From assembly GCA_964414835.1 (NCBI GenBank), contig CAYPWY010000033.1, positions 1 to 17,573 on the forward strand: a stretch of 17,573 nt of DNA, in the 5' to 3' direction. The notes under the pieces were generated by a model that saw only the letters and a list, made by a program, of their open reading frames with translations, was not told the origin of the DNA and ran no database searches. Below are positions 6,889 to 14,869 of the stretch, piece by piece. Within the stretch, counting starts at the first letter, position 1; every line of letters begins with the position of its first letter. Source of the DNA: Eshraghiella sp964414835 (GTDB lineage Bacteria; Bacillota; Clostridia; Lachnospirales; Lachnospiraceae). The position numbers and the translations under genes were made by a program.

Positions 6889-7000
6889 AATTCCGTTCCT
6901 CTTTCTCAATAATTTTATATATATCCCTACGGAATTTTCTCAATTCACGGCAGCATTGCATCGCCGTTTCCCGCGAATAAGAAAAGCTGTAAGTCCGCAT
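6875..7000 (-). CDS. Possible small ORF overlapping the rqcP start
   Basis: A 41-codon frame beginning MRTYSFSYSRETAMQCCREL and ending in a Lys/Arg/Glu-rich helix (RKFRRDIYKIIEKEERNYEIG). Its TAA stop lies inside rqcP, giving a 14-base overlap like that of coupled operon genes. The frame is open without a stop for 76 codons, from 7105 to the stop, but this ATG is the first in-frame methionine (a GTG lies six bases before it). No proper ribosome site is seen; GAGG abuts the ATG. The frame also contains a promoter-like pair (6914-6943) and runs through hairpins upstream, so it may simply be a conserved intergenic element. I do not recognise the product. Confidence 0.25.
   Translation of the reverse strand: MRTYSFSYSRETAMQCCRELRKFRRDIYKIIEKEERNYEIG
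6914..6943 (-). promoter_or_regulatory. Promoter candidate for rqcP operon
   Basis: Minus-strand TTGAGA (6938-6943), 18 bases, TATAAA (6914-6919), giving a leader of about 20 bases before rqcP. Because hup ends in a terminator, rqcP needs its own promoter, and this is the best match in the gap. Confidence 0.45.
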
Positions 7001-7012
7001 CCTCACATATGG

Positions 7013-7044
7013 TTTTATTGCATAATAAAATCCGAAGGGATTTT
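7013..7044 (-). other. Two overlapping AT-rich hairpins downstream of hup
   Basis: A 7-bp stem AAAATCC/GGATTTT (7027-7033 with 7038-7044, 4-base loop) and a 7-bp stem TTTTATT/AATAAAA (7013-7019 with 7024-7030) share four bases, so only one can form at a time. They follow the hup terminator and precede the rqcP promoter. They could be a back-up terminator or part of a leader structure. Confidence 0.4.
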
Positions 7045-7054
7045 CTATGAAGTC

Positions 7055-7085
7055 AAAAACGTCCCAACGCTGCGCATTGGGACGT
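7055..7085 (-). terminator. Intrinsic terminator of hup
   Basis: A perfect 9-bp stem ACGTCCCAA/TTGGGACGT (7059-7067 with 7077-7085) with a GC-rich 9-base loop that can extend the stem, followed on the minus strand by a T-run (7055-7058). It lies about 40 bases after the hup stop. Confidence 0.85.
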
Positions 7086-7125
7086 AATTCATGACCATTA
7101 TAATGTCAACCTAAACCTGTCCGGA

Positions 7126-7398
7126 TTAGTTGAGGCTGTCTTTTAATGCCTTACCAGCTTTGAACTTAGGTGTCTTAGAAGCTGCAATCTCAATAGTTGC
7201 GCCTGTCATTGGGTTACGTCCTGTTCTGGCAGATCTCTCAGATACTTCAAATGTACCGAAACCAACTAACTGAATCTTCTCACCTTTCTTTAATTCCTCT
7301 GCAACAACGTCTGTGAAAGCCTTAAGTGCCTTCTCAGCATCTTTCTTAGAAAGTTCTGTCTTTTCTGCAATAGCTGCAACTAATTCTGTCTTGTTCAT
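7126..7398 (-). CDS. hup: HU-family DNA-binding protein
   Basis: Small basic nucleoid protein that binds and bends DNA as a dimer. The 90 residues match HU throughout: MNKTELVAAIAEKTELSKKDAEKALKAF at the N-terminal helices, then GEKIQLVGFGTFEVSERSARTGRNPMTG with the DNA-intercalating Asn-Pro, and a C-terminal helix ending KAGKALKDSLN. An AGGAGG site precedes the ATG. It has a near-consensus promoter of its own and a strong terminator, as expected for an abundant monocistronic message. Location upstream of rqcP is typical of Clostridia. Confidence 0.97.
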   Translation of the reverse strand: MNKTELVAAIAEKTELSKKDAEKALKAFTDVVAEELKKGEKIQLVGFGTFEVSERSARTGRNPMTGATIEIAASKTPKFKAGKALKDSLN

Positions 7399-7489
7399 GT
7401 ATTATTCCTCCTAATACCATAAATATAATTCGAGTAAAACAGATCCGATAATCTTAATATTATACTCTGTCCGCATTACCCACAAACTA

Positions 7490-7518
7490 TTTATAAAGGT
7501 TTTGCATCGATTTGTCAA
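7490..7518 (-). promoter_or_regulatory. Sigma-A promoter of hup
   Basis: Minus-strand TTGACA (7513-7518), exactly 17 bases, TATAAA (7490-7495). The leader would be about 85 bases. A second perfect TATAAT lies within the leader but lacks a good -35. The -35 lies 25 bases beyond the coaX stop. Confidence 0.75.
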
Positions 7519-7543
7519 GATTATTTGGCATATTTACCCATTT

Positions 7544-8320
7544 TTATGACTTTTTTTCATGATTTTTCCAATATACAATATTCAATCCCTTCAGAAGCAG
7601 CTCGTCATCCATTATTATTCTGCGGCGGCATGCAGGAACAACAGTCTGGGCAAGTCCGCCTGTGGCAACCACTGTGGTGGAATATCCCAGCTCTTCCTCA
7701 ATCCTGTCAATCATACCATCCAGCATTGACGCGCTGCCGAGAATTATACCGCTTTTCATACAGTCGATGGTATTTTTGCCTATAACACGTTTCGGTGACT
7801 CAAGACTGATTTTAGGCAGCTGCGCCGTTCTGTTAACCAACGACTCAAGAGATGTAACCACTCCCGGAACTATCATTCCGCCTATATAATTACAGTCCTT
7901 ATCAACCACCTCAATAGTAGTGGCTGTTCCGATGTCTATAATTATAAGCGGAGCACCGTATTCATCTATTGCGGCAACTGCCCCCACAATCAAATCCGCC
8001 CCCACAGCTTTCGGATTATCCATTAAAATATTAAGTCCTGTTTTAATTCCGGGGCCTACCACCAACGCCCTTCTGCCTATTATTTTTTCAACTGCGTTAT
8101 TGATTATGTTGGTAAGCGGCGGCACAACGGATGAAATAATGGCACCGTCTATGTCACCTGCCTCAACATTATGAAGCTCAAGCACTGTTTTAAAACCTAT
8201 TGCATATTCAAGCTCTGTCTTGGATGTATCGGTGCTTAATCTTTCCACAAAAATAGTTTTATTATTATTAATACAGCCAATCACAATATTTGTGTTGCCC
8301 ATATCTATTGCAAGCAGCAT
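7544..8320 (-). CDS. coaX: Type III pantothenate kinase CoaX
   Basis: Catalyses the first step of coenzyme A synthesis, phosphorylating pantothenate, and belongs to the acetate/sugar-kinase fold. The 258 residues show the nucleotide motif AIDMGNTN (4-11), the substrate and catalytic loop GADLIVGA (107-114, with Asp109), DIGTATT (129-135) and GGMIVPG (147-153). Length is normal. The ATG follows AAGGAG by a proper spacing, and this ribosome site overlaps the stop codon of the upstream ECF transporter gene. The pairing suggests uptake and immediate phosphorylation of pantothenate. Confidence 0.96.
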   Translation of the reverse strand: MLLAIDMGNTNIVIGCINNNKTIFVERLSTDTSKTELEYAIGFKTVLELHNVEAGDIDGAIISSVVPPLTNIINNAVEKIIGRRALVVGPGIKTGLNILMDNPKAVGADLIVGAVAAIDEYGAPLIIIDIGTATTIEVVDKDCNYIGGMIVPGVVTSLESLVNRTAQLPKISLESPKRVIGKNTIDCMKSGIILGSASMLDGMIDRIEEELGYSTTVVATGGLAQTVVPACRRRIIMDDELLLKGLNIVYWKNHEKKS

Positions 8321-8331
8321 TTTTTATCTCC

Positions 8332-8973
8332 TTATTCAGATTTCCGGTTTTTCCTTCCGTAATTTGCAACAAGTCCTGCCTTATATAACGCAAAACCTAC
8401 GACTGCGGTTATAACCGTAGAAAGTACAAACTCCCATATTGCATTGATTCCCACAAACCATGCCACAAAAGCAAATACATTCTGTCCCGGCTTCCACCAG
8501 CCGTTGACCTTCAAGGTCGGTGCAAAGCATATTATAAGCAGTCCCATAAATAAAACCGTATTTAGCACTGCAGTAAGCAATCCAGTGATTCCATAATTAA
8601 TTATTTTCGGCATTTTTGTCTTGTTTATAAGTCTGCTTATAAATCCTGCAAGAAGACCTTCAAGTACCCTTGACACTACACATACTATAAATGTCAGGAA
8701 CGGGTTGATTCCAAAAAGAGTTGTTCCTACAAGGCTTGGTGTTCCCAGTACTGATGCCGCATTGCCAAAGCTTGTCATACCGAATATAAATCCAAGGGCG
8801 GCTCCGCCTGCCGGTCCTAAAATAACGGCTCCGATAGCTACAGGTATCATATTGATTGTCACTGACAAAGGTCCGATTGGTATATAGCCGATTGGTGTGA
8901 TTGTCATAATAATGAGCAGTGCCGCCAATACCGCAACTATTACCATGTTGATTGTTTTTCTCCGAATATTCAT
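8332..8973 (-). CDS. ECF transporter S component, probable pantothenate (PanT-like)
   Basis: Integral membrane substrate-binding subunit of an energy-coupling factor transporter, which uses a shared EcfA/EcfA'/EcfT module encoded elsewhere. The 213 residues contain about six hydrophobic segments, starting with INMVIVAVLAALLIIMTITPIG. The family-typical block ITPIGYIPIGPLSVTINMIPVAIGAVILGPAGGAALGFIFGMTSF follows (about 25-69), then a Lys/Arg-rich cytoplasmic tail. Substrate is inferred from the coaX gene starting 11 bases downstream; another vitamin or cofactor is possible. The ATG follows AAAGGG. The promoter starts inside the 3' end of dinB. Confidence 0.85.
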   Translation of the reverse strand: MNIRRKTINMVIVAVLAALLIIMTITPIGYIPIGPLSVTINMIPVAIGAVILGPAGGAALGFIFGMTSFGNAASVLGTPSLVGTTLFGINPFLTFIVCVVSRVLEGLLAGFISRLINKTKMPKIINYGITGLLTAVLNTVLFMGLLIICFAPTLKVNGWWKPGQNVFAFVAWFVGINAIWEFVLSTVITAVVGFALYKAGLVANYGRKNRKSE

Positions 8974-9040
8974 AAATTCCCTTTCAGTTATCGCTCCCGC
9001 TTATCCGGGATGCAACACTGTCCCTTTAATGAACTCAATC

Positions 9041-9069
9041 ATAATAATCTCATTTTAAACTTCCGTCAA
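9041..9069 (-). promoter_or_regulatory. Promoter of panT-like/coaX unit
   Basis: Minus-strand TTGACG (9064-9069) overlaps the TGA stop of dinB; after 17 bases comes TATTAT (9041-9046), 5 of 6 matches. The leader of about 60 bases contains a short inverted repeat, TCCCG-gataag-CGGGA, of unknown significance. Confidence 0.65.
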
Positions 9070-10280
9070 GATTTATTTTTGCGGGTTATACCTGACAACA
9101 TTTCATCAGTGTACATAATTCCTCTGTTTATACTATTATTGCCAAATCGGTTCCTTATATTATCAATGGCATTTTCCATATTTTGTTTCTTGATATGCCG
9201 TGATGTGTCGTCAAACAGTGAAAGCTGCTCCGGCTCGTCCTCAGATGAAAGCTCATTGACGCGCACTCCCAGACTTCGCACAGGATATGTCCATTTGTAA
9301 TTTTCCACAAACAACTTAAATGCCATTTCTGCAATATCATCAGAAATATTGGTATAACGTTCAAGATGGCTCTGTCTGACAAATGAATTGAGTCTGTTGT
9401 TGCGAACCCATATTTCGACAACCTTGCCTTTCACGCCGTTTTTTCTCATTCTGGCGGCAACTTCATCCGCCAATGAATAGATAACTATTTTAGCCTCTTC
9501 ATTGTTGACTATATCTCTCGCCATTGTGGTGCTGTTTCCGATGGATTTTGCTTCCGTCTCCTCATCGGCGGCTCTCACCGGAGAATCATCCAGTCCAAGC
9601 GCATACTGCTTAAATGTAAGTCCCATTTTGCCAAGGTGCGCCTGTAATATGGAATCCGGTGTGTCTGCAATATGACCTATGGTATGTATTCCAAGGGAAC
9701 TTAGTTTTTCCGCAGTTTTCTTTCCCACATACAACAAATCTTTGGCAGGAAGACTTCTTATAAGCTCCATGCTGTCACGCATAAACACAGTTATACCATC
9801 CGGCTTCTTATAATCCGAACCCAGCTTTGCAAAAACCTTATTCCATGACACTCCTATGCTGTCAGTTATACCCAGTTCTTTTTTCATCCTTGAGTTAATT
9901 TCTACGGCAATTTTTTCCCCGCTGCCTTTAATACCACAGGATTCGGTTACATCCAGCCATGACTCATCTATTCCATATGGCTCAATCAAATCGGTATAAT
10001 CCGCATATATATCATGTGCCCGCTTAGAATATTGCCTGTACAAATCCATGCGCGGAGGAACAACTGTTATCTCAGGGCAGAGTTTTCTTGCCTCCCACAG
10101 AGTCATCCCCGTACGCACACCGTACTGTCTGGATATGTAATCCGCTGTCAGTATAATACCATGCCTGCTTTCTTCATTTCCGCCTACAGCCAATGGCCTT
10201 CCTTCCATCTCAGGACGAAACAGGTGTTCTATGGAGGCGTAAAAACAGTTTATGTCTGAATGAAGTATTACTCTGTCCAT
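9066..10280 (-). CDS. dinB: DNA polymerase IV, Y-family
   Basis: Error-prone translesion DNA polymerase. The 404 residues begin MDRVILHSDINCFYASIEHL, giving catalytic Asp9 and the steric-gate aromatic in NCFYAS. GIDESWLDV (103-111) supplies the Asp105-Glu106 pair. The little-finger domain extends to about 345 and is followed by a beta-clamp-binding motif QLSLF (352-356) and a short tail. The ATG begins two bases after the stop of the upstream GGDEF-like gene, behind only a weak ribosome site (GCGGAT), so coupling is likely. No LexA-type operator was noticed upstream; it is probably expressed with the two genes before it. Confidence 0.95.
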   Translation of the reverse strand: MDRVILHSDINCFYASIEHLFRPEMEGRPLAVGGNEESRHGIILTADYISRQYGVRTGMTLWEARKLCPEITVVPPRMDLYRQYSKRAHDIYADYTDLIEPYGIDESWLDVTESCGIKGSGEKIAVEINSRMKKELGITDSIGVSWNKVFAKLGSDYKKPDGITVFMRDSMELIRSLPAKDLLYVGKKTAEKLSSLGIHTIGHIADTPDSILQAHLGKMGLTFKQYALGLDDSPVRAADEETEAKSIGNSTTMARDIVNNEEAKIVIYSLADEVAARMRKNGVKGKVVEIWVRNNRLNSFVRQSHLERYTNISDDIAEMAFKLFVENYKWTYPVRSLGVRVNELSSEDEPEQLSLFDDTSRHIKKQNMENAIDNIRNRFGNNSINRGIMYTDEMLSGITRKNKS

Positions 10281-10282
10281 GT

Positions 10283-12229
10283 TTAATCCGCTATAATTCC
10301 GTCAAGGCCGCTGTTTATAGCTCTGCCTCTTGCCTCAAATGCTCTGTCAATATAATAGTCCAAGGATTGGTTTTTTTCATTTATTATAGATATTCCGGCT
10401 ACAATATTGATATCCATTCCCGGACATATATGTTCATATTCCTCCAGAAAAGCATTATTTATACGGTTAATTTCCGACGATGAAATTCTGTTTCCGCGGG
10501 CATCAAAGACCTTAACCAGAGCCACAATGTTATCCGCATTGACCCTACATCCCATAACAAACCTCTCATCATCCGCAATGGCATTTGCATAGCCTTTCAG
10601 AACCTTATCTCCAATGTCATATCCAAATCGGGAATTTATAAGAATAAATTCTTTCATTCCCGTATAGATAACCGCAAGCTCCTCGCCCTTGGCATATCTT
10701 ATGTATTTATCCGCTTCTTTTTTAAATGCCTCTCTCTTATAAAGACCTGTAAGCGCATCATGTGTTTCGTAGCTTTCGTTAATAAAAAGCAGCTCTTCAT
10801 ATTCCCTCATGTTAATCAGGAAGGTTGACAGAATCTTGGATATCAGTTTGAATGTCTTAATCTCCGTAGCTCTCCACTCACGTCTGCCTGTATAACATTC
10901 AAATCCGATACATCCGATTATATGATGGTAGCCTGTAAATACACAATGCACAAACGCTTTAATTCCTGTGGCCTGTATTTTTTCGTAATATTCATCCTGC
11001 TCCATAGTCAGAACATCCGGCGCTATAATTATATCATTCTTATCGCATATATGTTCCAGCACATCCCGGTCTATTGGGCGCTCTTTAAGAATAATGCTCT
11101 CAAGATACGGGCGCGCTTTGCTTATCCAGTTATAGGTTGTCCTGACCGTTTCCGTTCTGGAATCAAGCTCATGTACAACAATTCTGTCAAGGTCATATTT
11201 TTTGCAAATCTCGCTGAAAATAAGGCTGATTGCCTCATCAATATCCCCGCTTCCCGACATTATATCCAAAGCGCTTTCCACCAGCTTATGGTCAAATTCC
11301 ACATTTTCAAGATTGCGGTGTGATGTATTAAATTCTTTTTCAAGTTCACCTGAATACTTTACTATTGAACCAGGATAATTATATTTTGCCTTGATAAACG
11401 CCAGATGTGCTTTTTCTCTTATATTATGTCCCTGACCGCTGTTAAAATTACCTTCATAAACTCCGCAGTTGACAATTACGTCAATGCCTGCCTGTTTAAC
11501 AGAACTAATTATGGCATTTTTCAAATCATCAAGGCGCGCAATCAGATTATCATTGTTATCCTTTCCACAATATATTATATAAAATTCATTCTGCTCACTG
11601 CGCCCCATATATGCGTCATACTGAAAGGCTCTTTTGATGCATTGGGCGGCACTTACCACAATATTGTCACTGCCCTCTTTATCTTCATCAGCCTGAAGCT
11701 CTTCAACTTTAAGTTTAATAAAAGCAGCCTCTTCCCCTGACAGTTCATTGCATTTCTCAATAAGCTTTTTTTTGATTCCTCTTTCATCAAAGAATCCCGT
11801 AAGCCTGTCATAACTGCCGGTGTCACCATTCTCATATCTTAAAGACCTGATTTCATCAAACTCTGTCATTTTGCCCACAATATACTTAGGCTCGTTATAG
11901 TCGTCATAGGTGGTCCTTCCGATAATATTGTACCATTTGACAGTTCCCATAGAATTGCTTATACAGGCTTTGCACTCAAAATATCCCCGTTCAGGTGACT
12001 TAAGACCTTGTATCAGGTCATCCACACTAATACCCTGCCCCAGTCCGGTACTGCGCTGTCTGTATAACATCTGGACATAATTATTAATAGTCGAGCCGTA
12101 CTTTGACATATCGGCGCGCCCAAAAATAAGTTCCATGGAATCTTCGGCAATATCATACCTGTACACAATATCTCCGGTCATTGACGCTACTGTCTTATAG
12201 ATATCAAGTTCTTCTTTAATTTTATCCAC
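10283..12229 (-). CDS. PAS/GAF protein with two degenerate GGDEF domains
   Basis: A soluble 648-residue sensor-like protein. It has an N-terminal PAS-like region (about 1-125), a first GGDEF-fold domain starting SYDRLTGF (139-146), a GAF-like domain (about 323-473), and a second GGDEF-fold domain starting THDALTGLYKREAF. At the active-site position the first carries EQNEF (212-216) and the second NADNI (564-568) instead of GGDEF, so neither should make cyclic-di-GMP. No membrane span or EAL domain is seen. I start at GTG (12227-12229) because AAGGGGGG lies 7 bases upstream; an ATG at 12250 has no ribosome site. It lies between the lipoprotein gene and dinB, 30 bases after the former, probably one transcript. 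It may bind a nucleotide or act through protein contacts; its ligand and target are unknown. Confidence 0.8.
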   Translation of the reverse strand: MDKIKEELDIYKTVASMTGDIVYRYDIAEDSMELIFGRADMSKYGSTINNYVQMLYRQRSTGLGQGISVDDLIQGLKSPERGYFECKACISNSMGTVKWYNIIGRTTYDDYNEPKYIVGKMTEFDEIRSLRYENGDTGSYDRLTGFFDERGIKKKLIEKCNELSGEEAAFIKLKVEELQADEDKEGSDNIVVSAAQCIKRAFQYDAYMGRSEQNEFYIIYCGKDNNDNLIARLDDLKNAIISSVKQAGIDVIVNCGVYEGNFNSGQGHNIREKAHLAFIKAKYNYPGSIVKYSGELEKEFNTSHRNLENVEFDHKLVESALDIMSGSGDIDEAISLIFSEICKKYDLDRIVVHELDSRTETVRTTYNWISKARPYLESIILKERPIDRDVLEHICDKNDIIIAPDVLTMEQDEYYEKIQATGIKAFVHCVFTGYHHIIGCIGFECYTGRREWRATEIKTFKLISKILSTFLINMREYEELLFINESYETHDALTGLYKREAFKKEADKYIRYAKGEELAVIYTGMKEFILINSRFGYDIGDKVLKGYANAIADDERFVMGCRVNADNIVALVKVFDARGNRISSSEINRINNAFLEEYEHICPGMDINIVAGISIINEKNQSLDYYIDRAFEARGRAINSGLDGIIAD

Positions 12230-12259
12230 CGAAAAGCCCCCCTTCTGCATCAGCGGTCA

Positions 12260-13420
12260 CTATTCCGCTTCAGTTGATTCAACACTATCTGCTACAACCA
12301 TATTATTATTATCATATATATATTCGCTTGCCTTGCTAATCATAAAGCTGTCATAAAGGTACTGCTGTGACATTGCTGCCTCAAGGTCATTAACTGTTCC
12401 CAAGCCTGTTATGGAAGCGTAGCTTGCTGCCATCTCATTGTATTCCTCCTCTGACAGTTCAATATTCTGCTCCCTTGCAATCTCATAGGCAACCATGCAG
12501 TATTCAAGCTGTATCTTAGCCTGTTCATCACAGCTTTCCTTAATGTCGTCATCCGTTATGCCATAGTATGACAATACCTCGTCATAGGTAAGGGAATACT
12601 GGGTTGCCAAATCAGTATAGCTCTGAACAGTATATTCATAAAAATCATTGCTTATGTCGGCAAGCTTGTCCTCAGGATACTCGCTAATCTGACAATTTTC
12701 AAGTACTGTTGCCCATACCGCAGCCTGATATGACTGTAACTGCTTGCTCTCATTGGTTGATGCAAGATTTTCCTTCATGTATACTTCATAGTCCTCAACC
12801 GTGGTGTAATCACCATTGGTATAGGTATTTATAAACTCGTCATTCCATTCAGGCAAAACCGTGTCTCCGTAGATATAATCTACAGTCACCACAAACACAA
12901 CCTCTTTGCCTTTAAGCTCATCACTGTTGCTATAATCATCAGGGAATTTGCAGTTAAGGGAATACTCCTTACCGCATTCAAGTCCTATAAGCTGGTCATT
13001 AAGGTCGGAAATATAATTTCCGCCTATGGTGTAATCTGTTCCTGCCTCACCGGTACTGCCGTTATCAAATGCTTCGCCGTCAAGATAGCCTGTATACTGA
13101 AGATGGATTTTGTCATTATCAGCAACAACTCTGTCTGTGATGTGCTCCTGCTCAGCATTAAGCTCAAGAATGTTATTTCTGGCAGTTTCTATCTGCTCCT
13201 GAGTAACCTCTGCACTGTCTACTTCTATGTCAATACCTGAGTAATTTCCCAGCGTAACATATTCGCTGTAATCAGACGGTTCAACGGTAAGCTCTGCCCA
13301 TGCGGTTTCATCTGCTGATGTTTCTTCTGTATCATCAATTTTATTAATCTTGCTGCATCCGGCAAACATTGCAGCCGCCATGGTCATTATAAGTCCTATA
13401 GCAAAAAATTTCTTTTTCAT
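12260..13420 (-). CDS. Exported trigger-factor-like peptidyl-prolyl isomerase lipoprotein
   Basis: Predicted extracytoplasmic folding factor. The 386-residue product starts MKKKFFAIGLIMTMAAAMFAGC, a lipoprotein signal with the modified Cys at 22, followed by an acidic linker (about 28-45). The trigger-factor-like part follows: a linker strand-helix (about 52-98), then an FKBP-type domain (about 100-182) with DKIHLQYTGYLDGEAFDNGS and IGGNYISDLNDQLIGLECGKEYSLNCKFPDDY. The helical C-terminal region (about 190-375) corresponds to the trigger-factor substrate cradle. The ribosome-binding N-terminal domain of true trigger factor is absent, which fits export. The ATG (13418-13420) follows GGAGGAAC; a longer frame starting at 13447 has no ribosome site and would spoil the signal peptide. 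Confidence 0.88.
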   Translation of the reverse strand: MKKKFFAIGLIMTMAAAMFAGCSKINKIDDTEETSADETAWAELTVEPSDYSEYVTLGNYSGIDIEVDSAEVTQEQIETARNNILELNAEQEHITDRVVADNDKIHLQYTGYLDGEAFDNGSTGEAGTDYTIGGNYISDLNDQLIGLECGKEYSLNCKFPDDYSNSDELKGKEVVFVVTVDYIYGDTVLPEWNDEFINTYTNGDYTTVEDYEVYMKENLASTNESKQLQSYQAAVWATVLENCQISEYPEDKLADISNDFYEYTVQSYTDLATQYSLTYDEVLSYYGITDDDIKESCDEQAKIQLEYCMVAYEIAREQNIELSEEEYNEMAASYASITGLGTVNDLEAAMSQQYLYDSFMISKASEYIYDNNNMVVADSVESTEAE

Positions 13421-13453
13421 TATTGTTCCTCCAATATATAATATCACATATTA

Positions 13454-13482
13454 CTTATATCACATTCCGGCACGAAAATCAA
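13454..13482 (-). promoter_or_regulatory. Promoter of the lipoprotein-GGDEF-dinB unit
   Basis: Minus-strand TTGATT (13477-13482), 17 bases, TATAAG (13454-13459) with a TGn extension directly before the -10. It lies in the 85-base gap after the AAA+ gene. No terminator hairpin with a T-run is visible in the gap, so partial read-through from apbE and the AAA+ gene is possible. Confidence 0.6.
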
Positions 13483-13505
13483 AGCAATTCACAAACATTT
13501 CATAC

Positions 13506-14843
13506 TTATGCTTCCAAGTCCTCCGGCTCTATTGTCATAAGCGTTGTTTTGTCAACATCTTTCATGGCAACAATCCTGCCTGCCTGCCGTGCCATGGCCC
13601 GTTCAAGGTAGTTGCGGGCATCTCTGGCATTGGCAAAGTTTTCCGGCTTATGGGTACATATATTTTTAAAATGCTCAAGGGCTTTCATTTTGGCGGCTTC
13701 CGAAAGTATATAATCCTGTTTGATTGCGGTACTCTTCATAATTTCAAGAAGCTGTTCCGGGGTATAATCATCAAATCTTATAAATTTATTAAAACGTGAA
13801 CGAAGACCCGGATTGGAGCTGAGGAATTCCTCCATCAAATCAGTATACCCTGCCACAATCACCACAAGGTTATCCCTGTTGTCCTCCATCGCTTTCAAAA
13901 GAGTATCGACTGCTTCCTGTCCGAAATCTCCCTCGCCTTTTTGGGATGTGAGAGTGTATGCCTCGTCTATGAAAAGTATTCCGCCCATAGCGGATTCCAC
14001 AACCTCCATTACTCTGGCTGCGGTCTGCCCAATGTATCCGCTTACAAGACCTGAACGGTCCACCTCCACAAGATGCCCCTTAGTTAGTACACCCAATGAG
14101 TAATATATTCCTGCCAAAAGTCTTGCCACCGTAGTTTTACCTGTACCAGGATTCCCTGAAAAAACAAGATGCTTTGATACGGAGGGCTGCTTCATGCCAC
14201 GCTCCTGACGGATTCTCTGAACCTGCATAAGATTGACAATGCTGTTCACATCCTGTTTCACCGCCTCAAGACCTGTAAGACTGTTCAGCTCCTCCAATGC
14301 CTGCTCCACTGTTTTTTTCTCAAAACCGGTTTCCTTAACGCTTCCCTTGGGCGCCAAAAGTCCAAATTCTTTGGCGTACTTTTCCAGCATTCCCACATAG
14401 GCCGTCAGTCGTTTTATTTCCTCATCCGATGTCAAATCATTGCAGGCAATATATTCCTGTCCAATATTGCGGAAGGTATTTATAAAAGTAACCGCACATC
14501 TTTTGTGGCTGACAGTCTTCTGCTTGACATCCGCAAGTATGCAGCATTTCAGTGCAAACGGCGGATTCTCCAGATAGGTGTTATCGTTAAGATGCTCATT
14601 TAAAATAATTGAACGCAGCATCCCCTCATTCACCGTAAAACCTGTATTAGCCTTGATAAACTCAGCCTCCACATTGGTGAACTTTCCGTCTGCAAGTGAC
14701 AGATACGCCAGCAATTTAAGCATTTCGTAGCGTACATTTTCCTTGAAGCTTGTATTTAATTTATCCTTAATGACATCTGATTTTTCGATTTCATCCGCCA
14801 TGTCAAGACATTCATTGACCTGCTCTAAAATATTGTTATCCAT
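13506..14843 (-). CDS. CbxX/SpoVK-type AAA+ ATPase with TerB-like N-terminus
   Basis: A cytoplasmic 445-residue AAA+ protein of the CbxX/CfqX/SpoVK group, whose members remodel protein complexes such as Rubisco. The N-terminal half (about 1-165) is helical and contains LAYLSLADGKFTNVEAEFI (45-63), the acidic pattern of TerB-like domains. The AAA+ core has Walker A SGNPGTGKTT (229-238), a conserved SGLVSGYIGQTA segment (264-275), Walker B GILFIDEAYTL (288-298) and the arginine-finger region NPGLRSRF (344-351). A C-terminal lid helix bundle ends the protein. The ATG follows AAGGAG. It is 26 bases after apbE and probably co-transcribed with it. The specific function is unknown; SpoVK proper lacks this N-terminal extension. 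Confidence 0.88.
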   Translation of the reverse strand: MDNNILEQVNECLDMADEIEKSDVIKDKLNTSFKENVRYEMLKLLAYLSLADGKFTNVEAEFIKANTGFTVNEGMLRSIILNEHLNDNTYLENPPFALKCCILADVKQKTVSHKRCAVTFINTFRNIGQEYIACNDLTSDEEIKRLTAYVGMLEKYAKEFGLLAPKGSVKETGFEKKTVEQALEELNSLTGLEAVKQDVNSIVNLMQVQRIRQERGMKQPSVSKHLVFSGNPGTGKTTVARLLAGIYYSLGVLTKGHLVEVDRSGLVSGYIGQTAARVMEVVESAMGGILFIDEAYTLTSQKGEGDFGQEAVDTLLKAMEDNRDNLVVIVAGYTDLMEEFLSSNPGLRSRFNKFIRFDDYTPEQLLEIMKSTAIKQDYILSEAAKMKALEHFKNICTHKPENFANARDARNYLERAMARQAGRIVAMKDVDKTTLMTIEPEDLEA

Positions 14844-14869
14844 AGCCTCTCCTTAAACATTGACGCTGT

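Noticed and set aside
9003..9044. Mini-ORF MIEFIKGTVLHPG upstream of the ECF gene, resembling the RuvA N-terminus
   Set aside because: Its ATG lies within the predicted -10 region of the promoter, so it would not be in the transcript, and it stops after 13 codons with no further RuvA homology.
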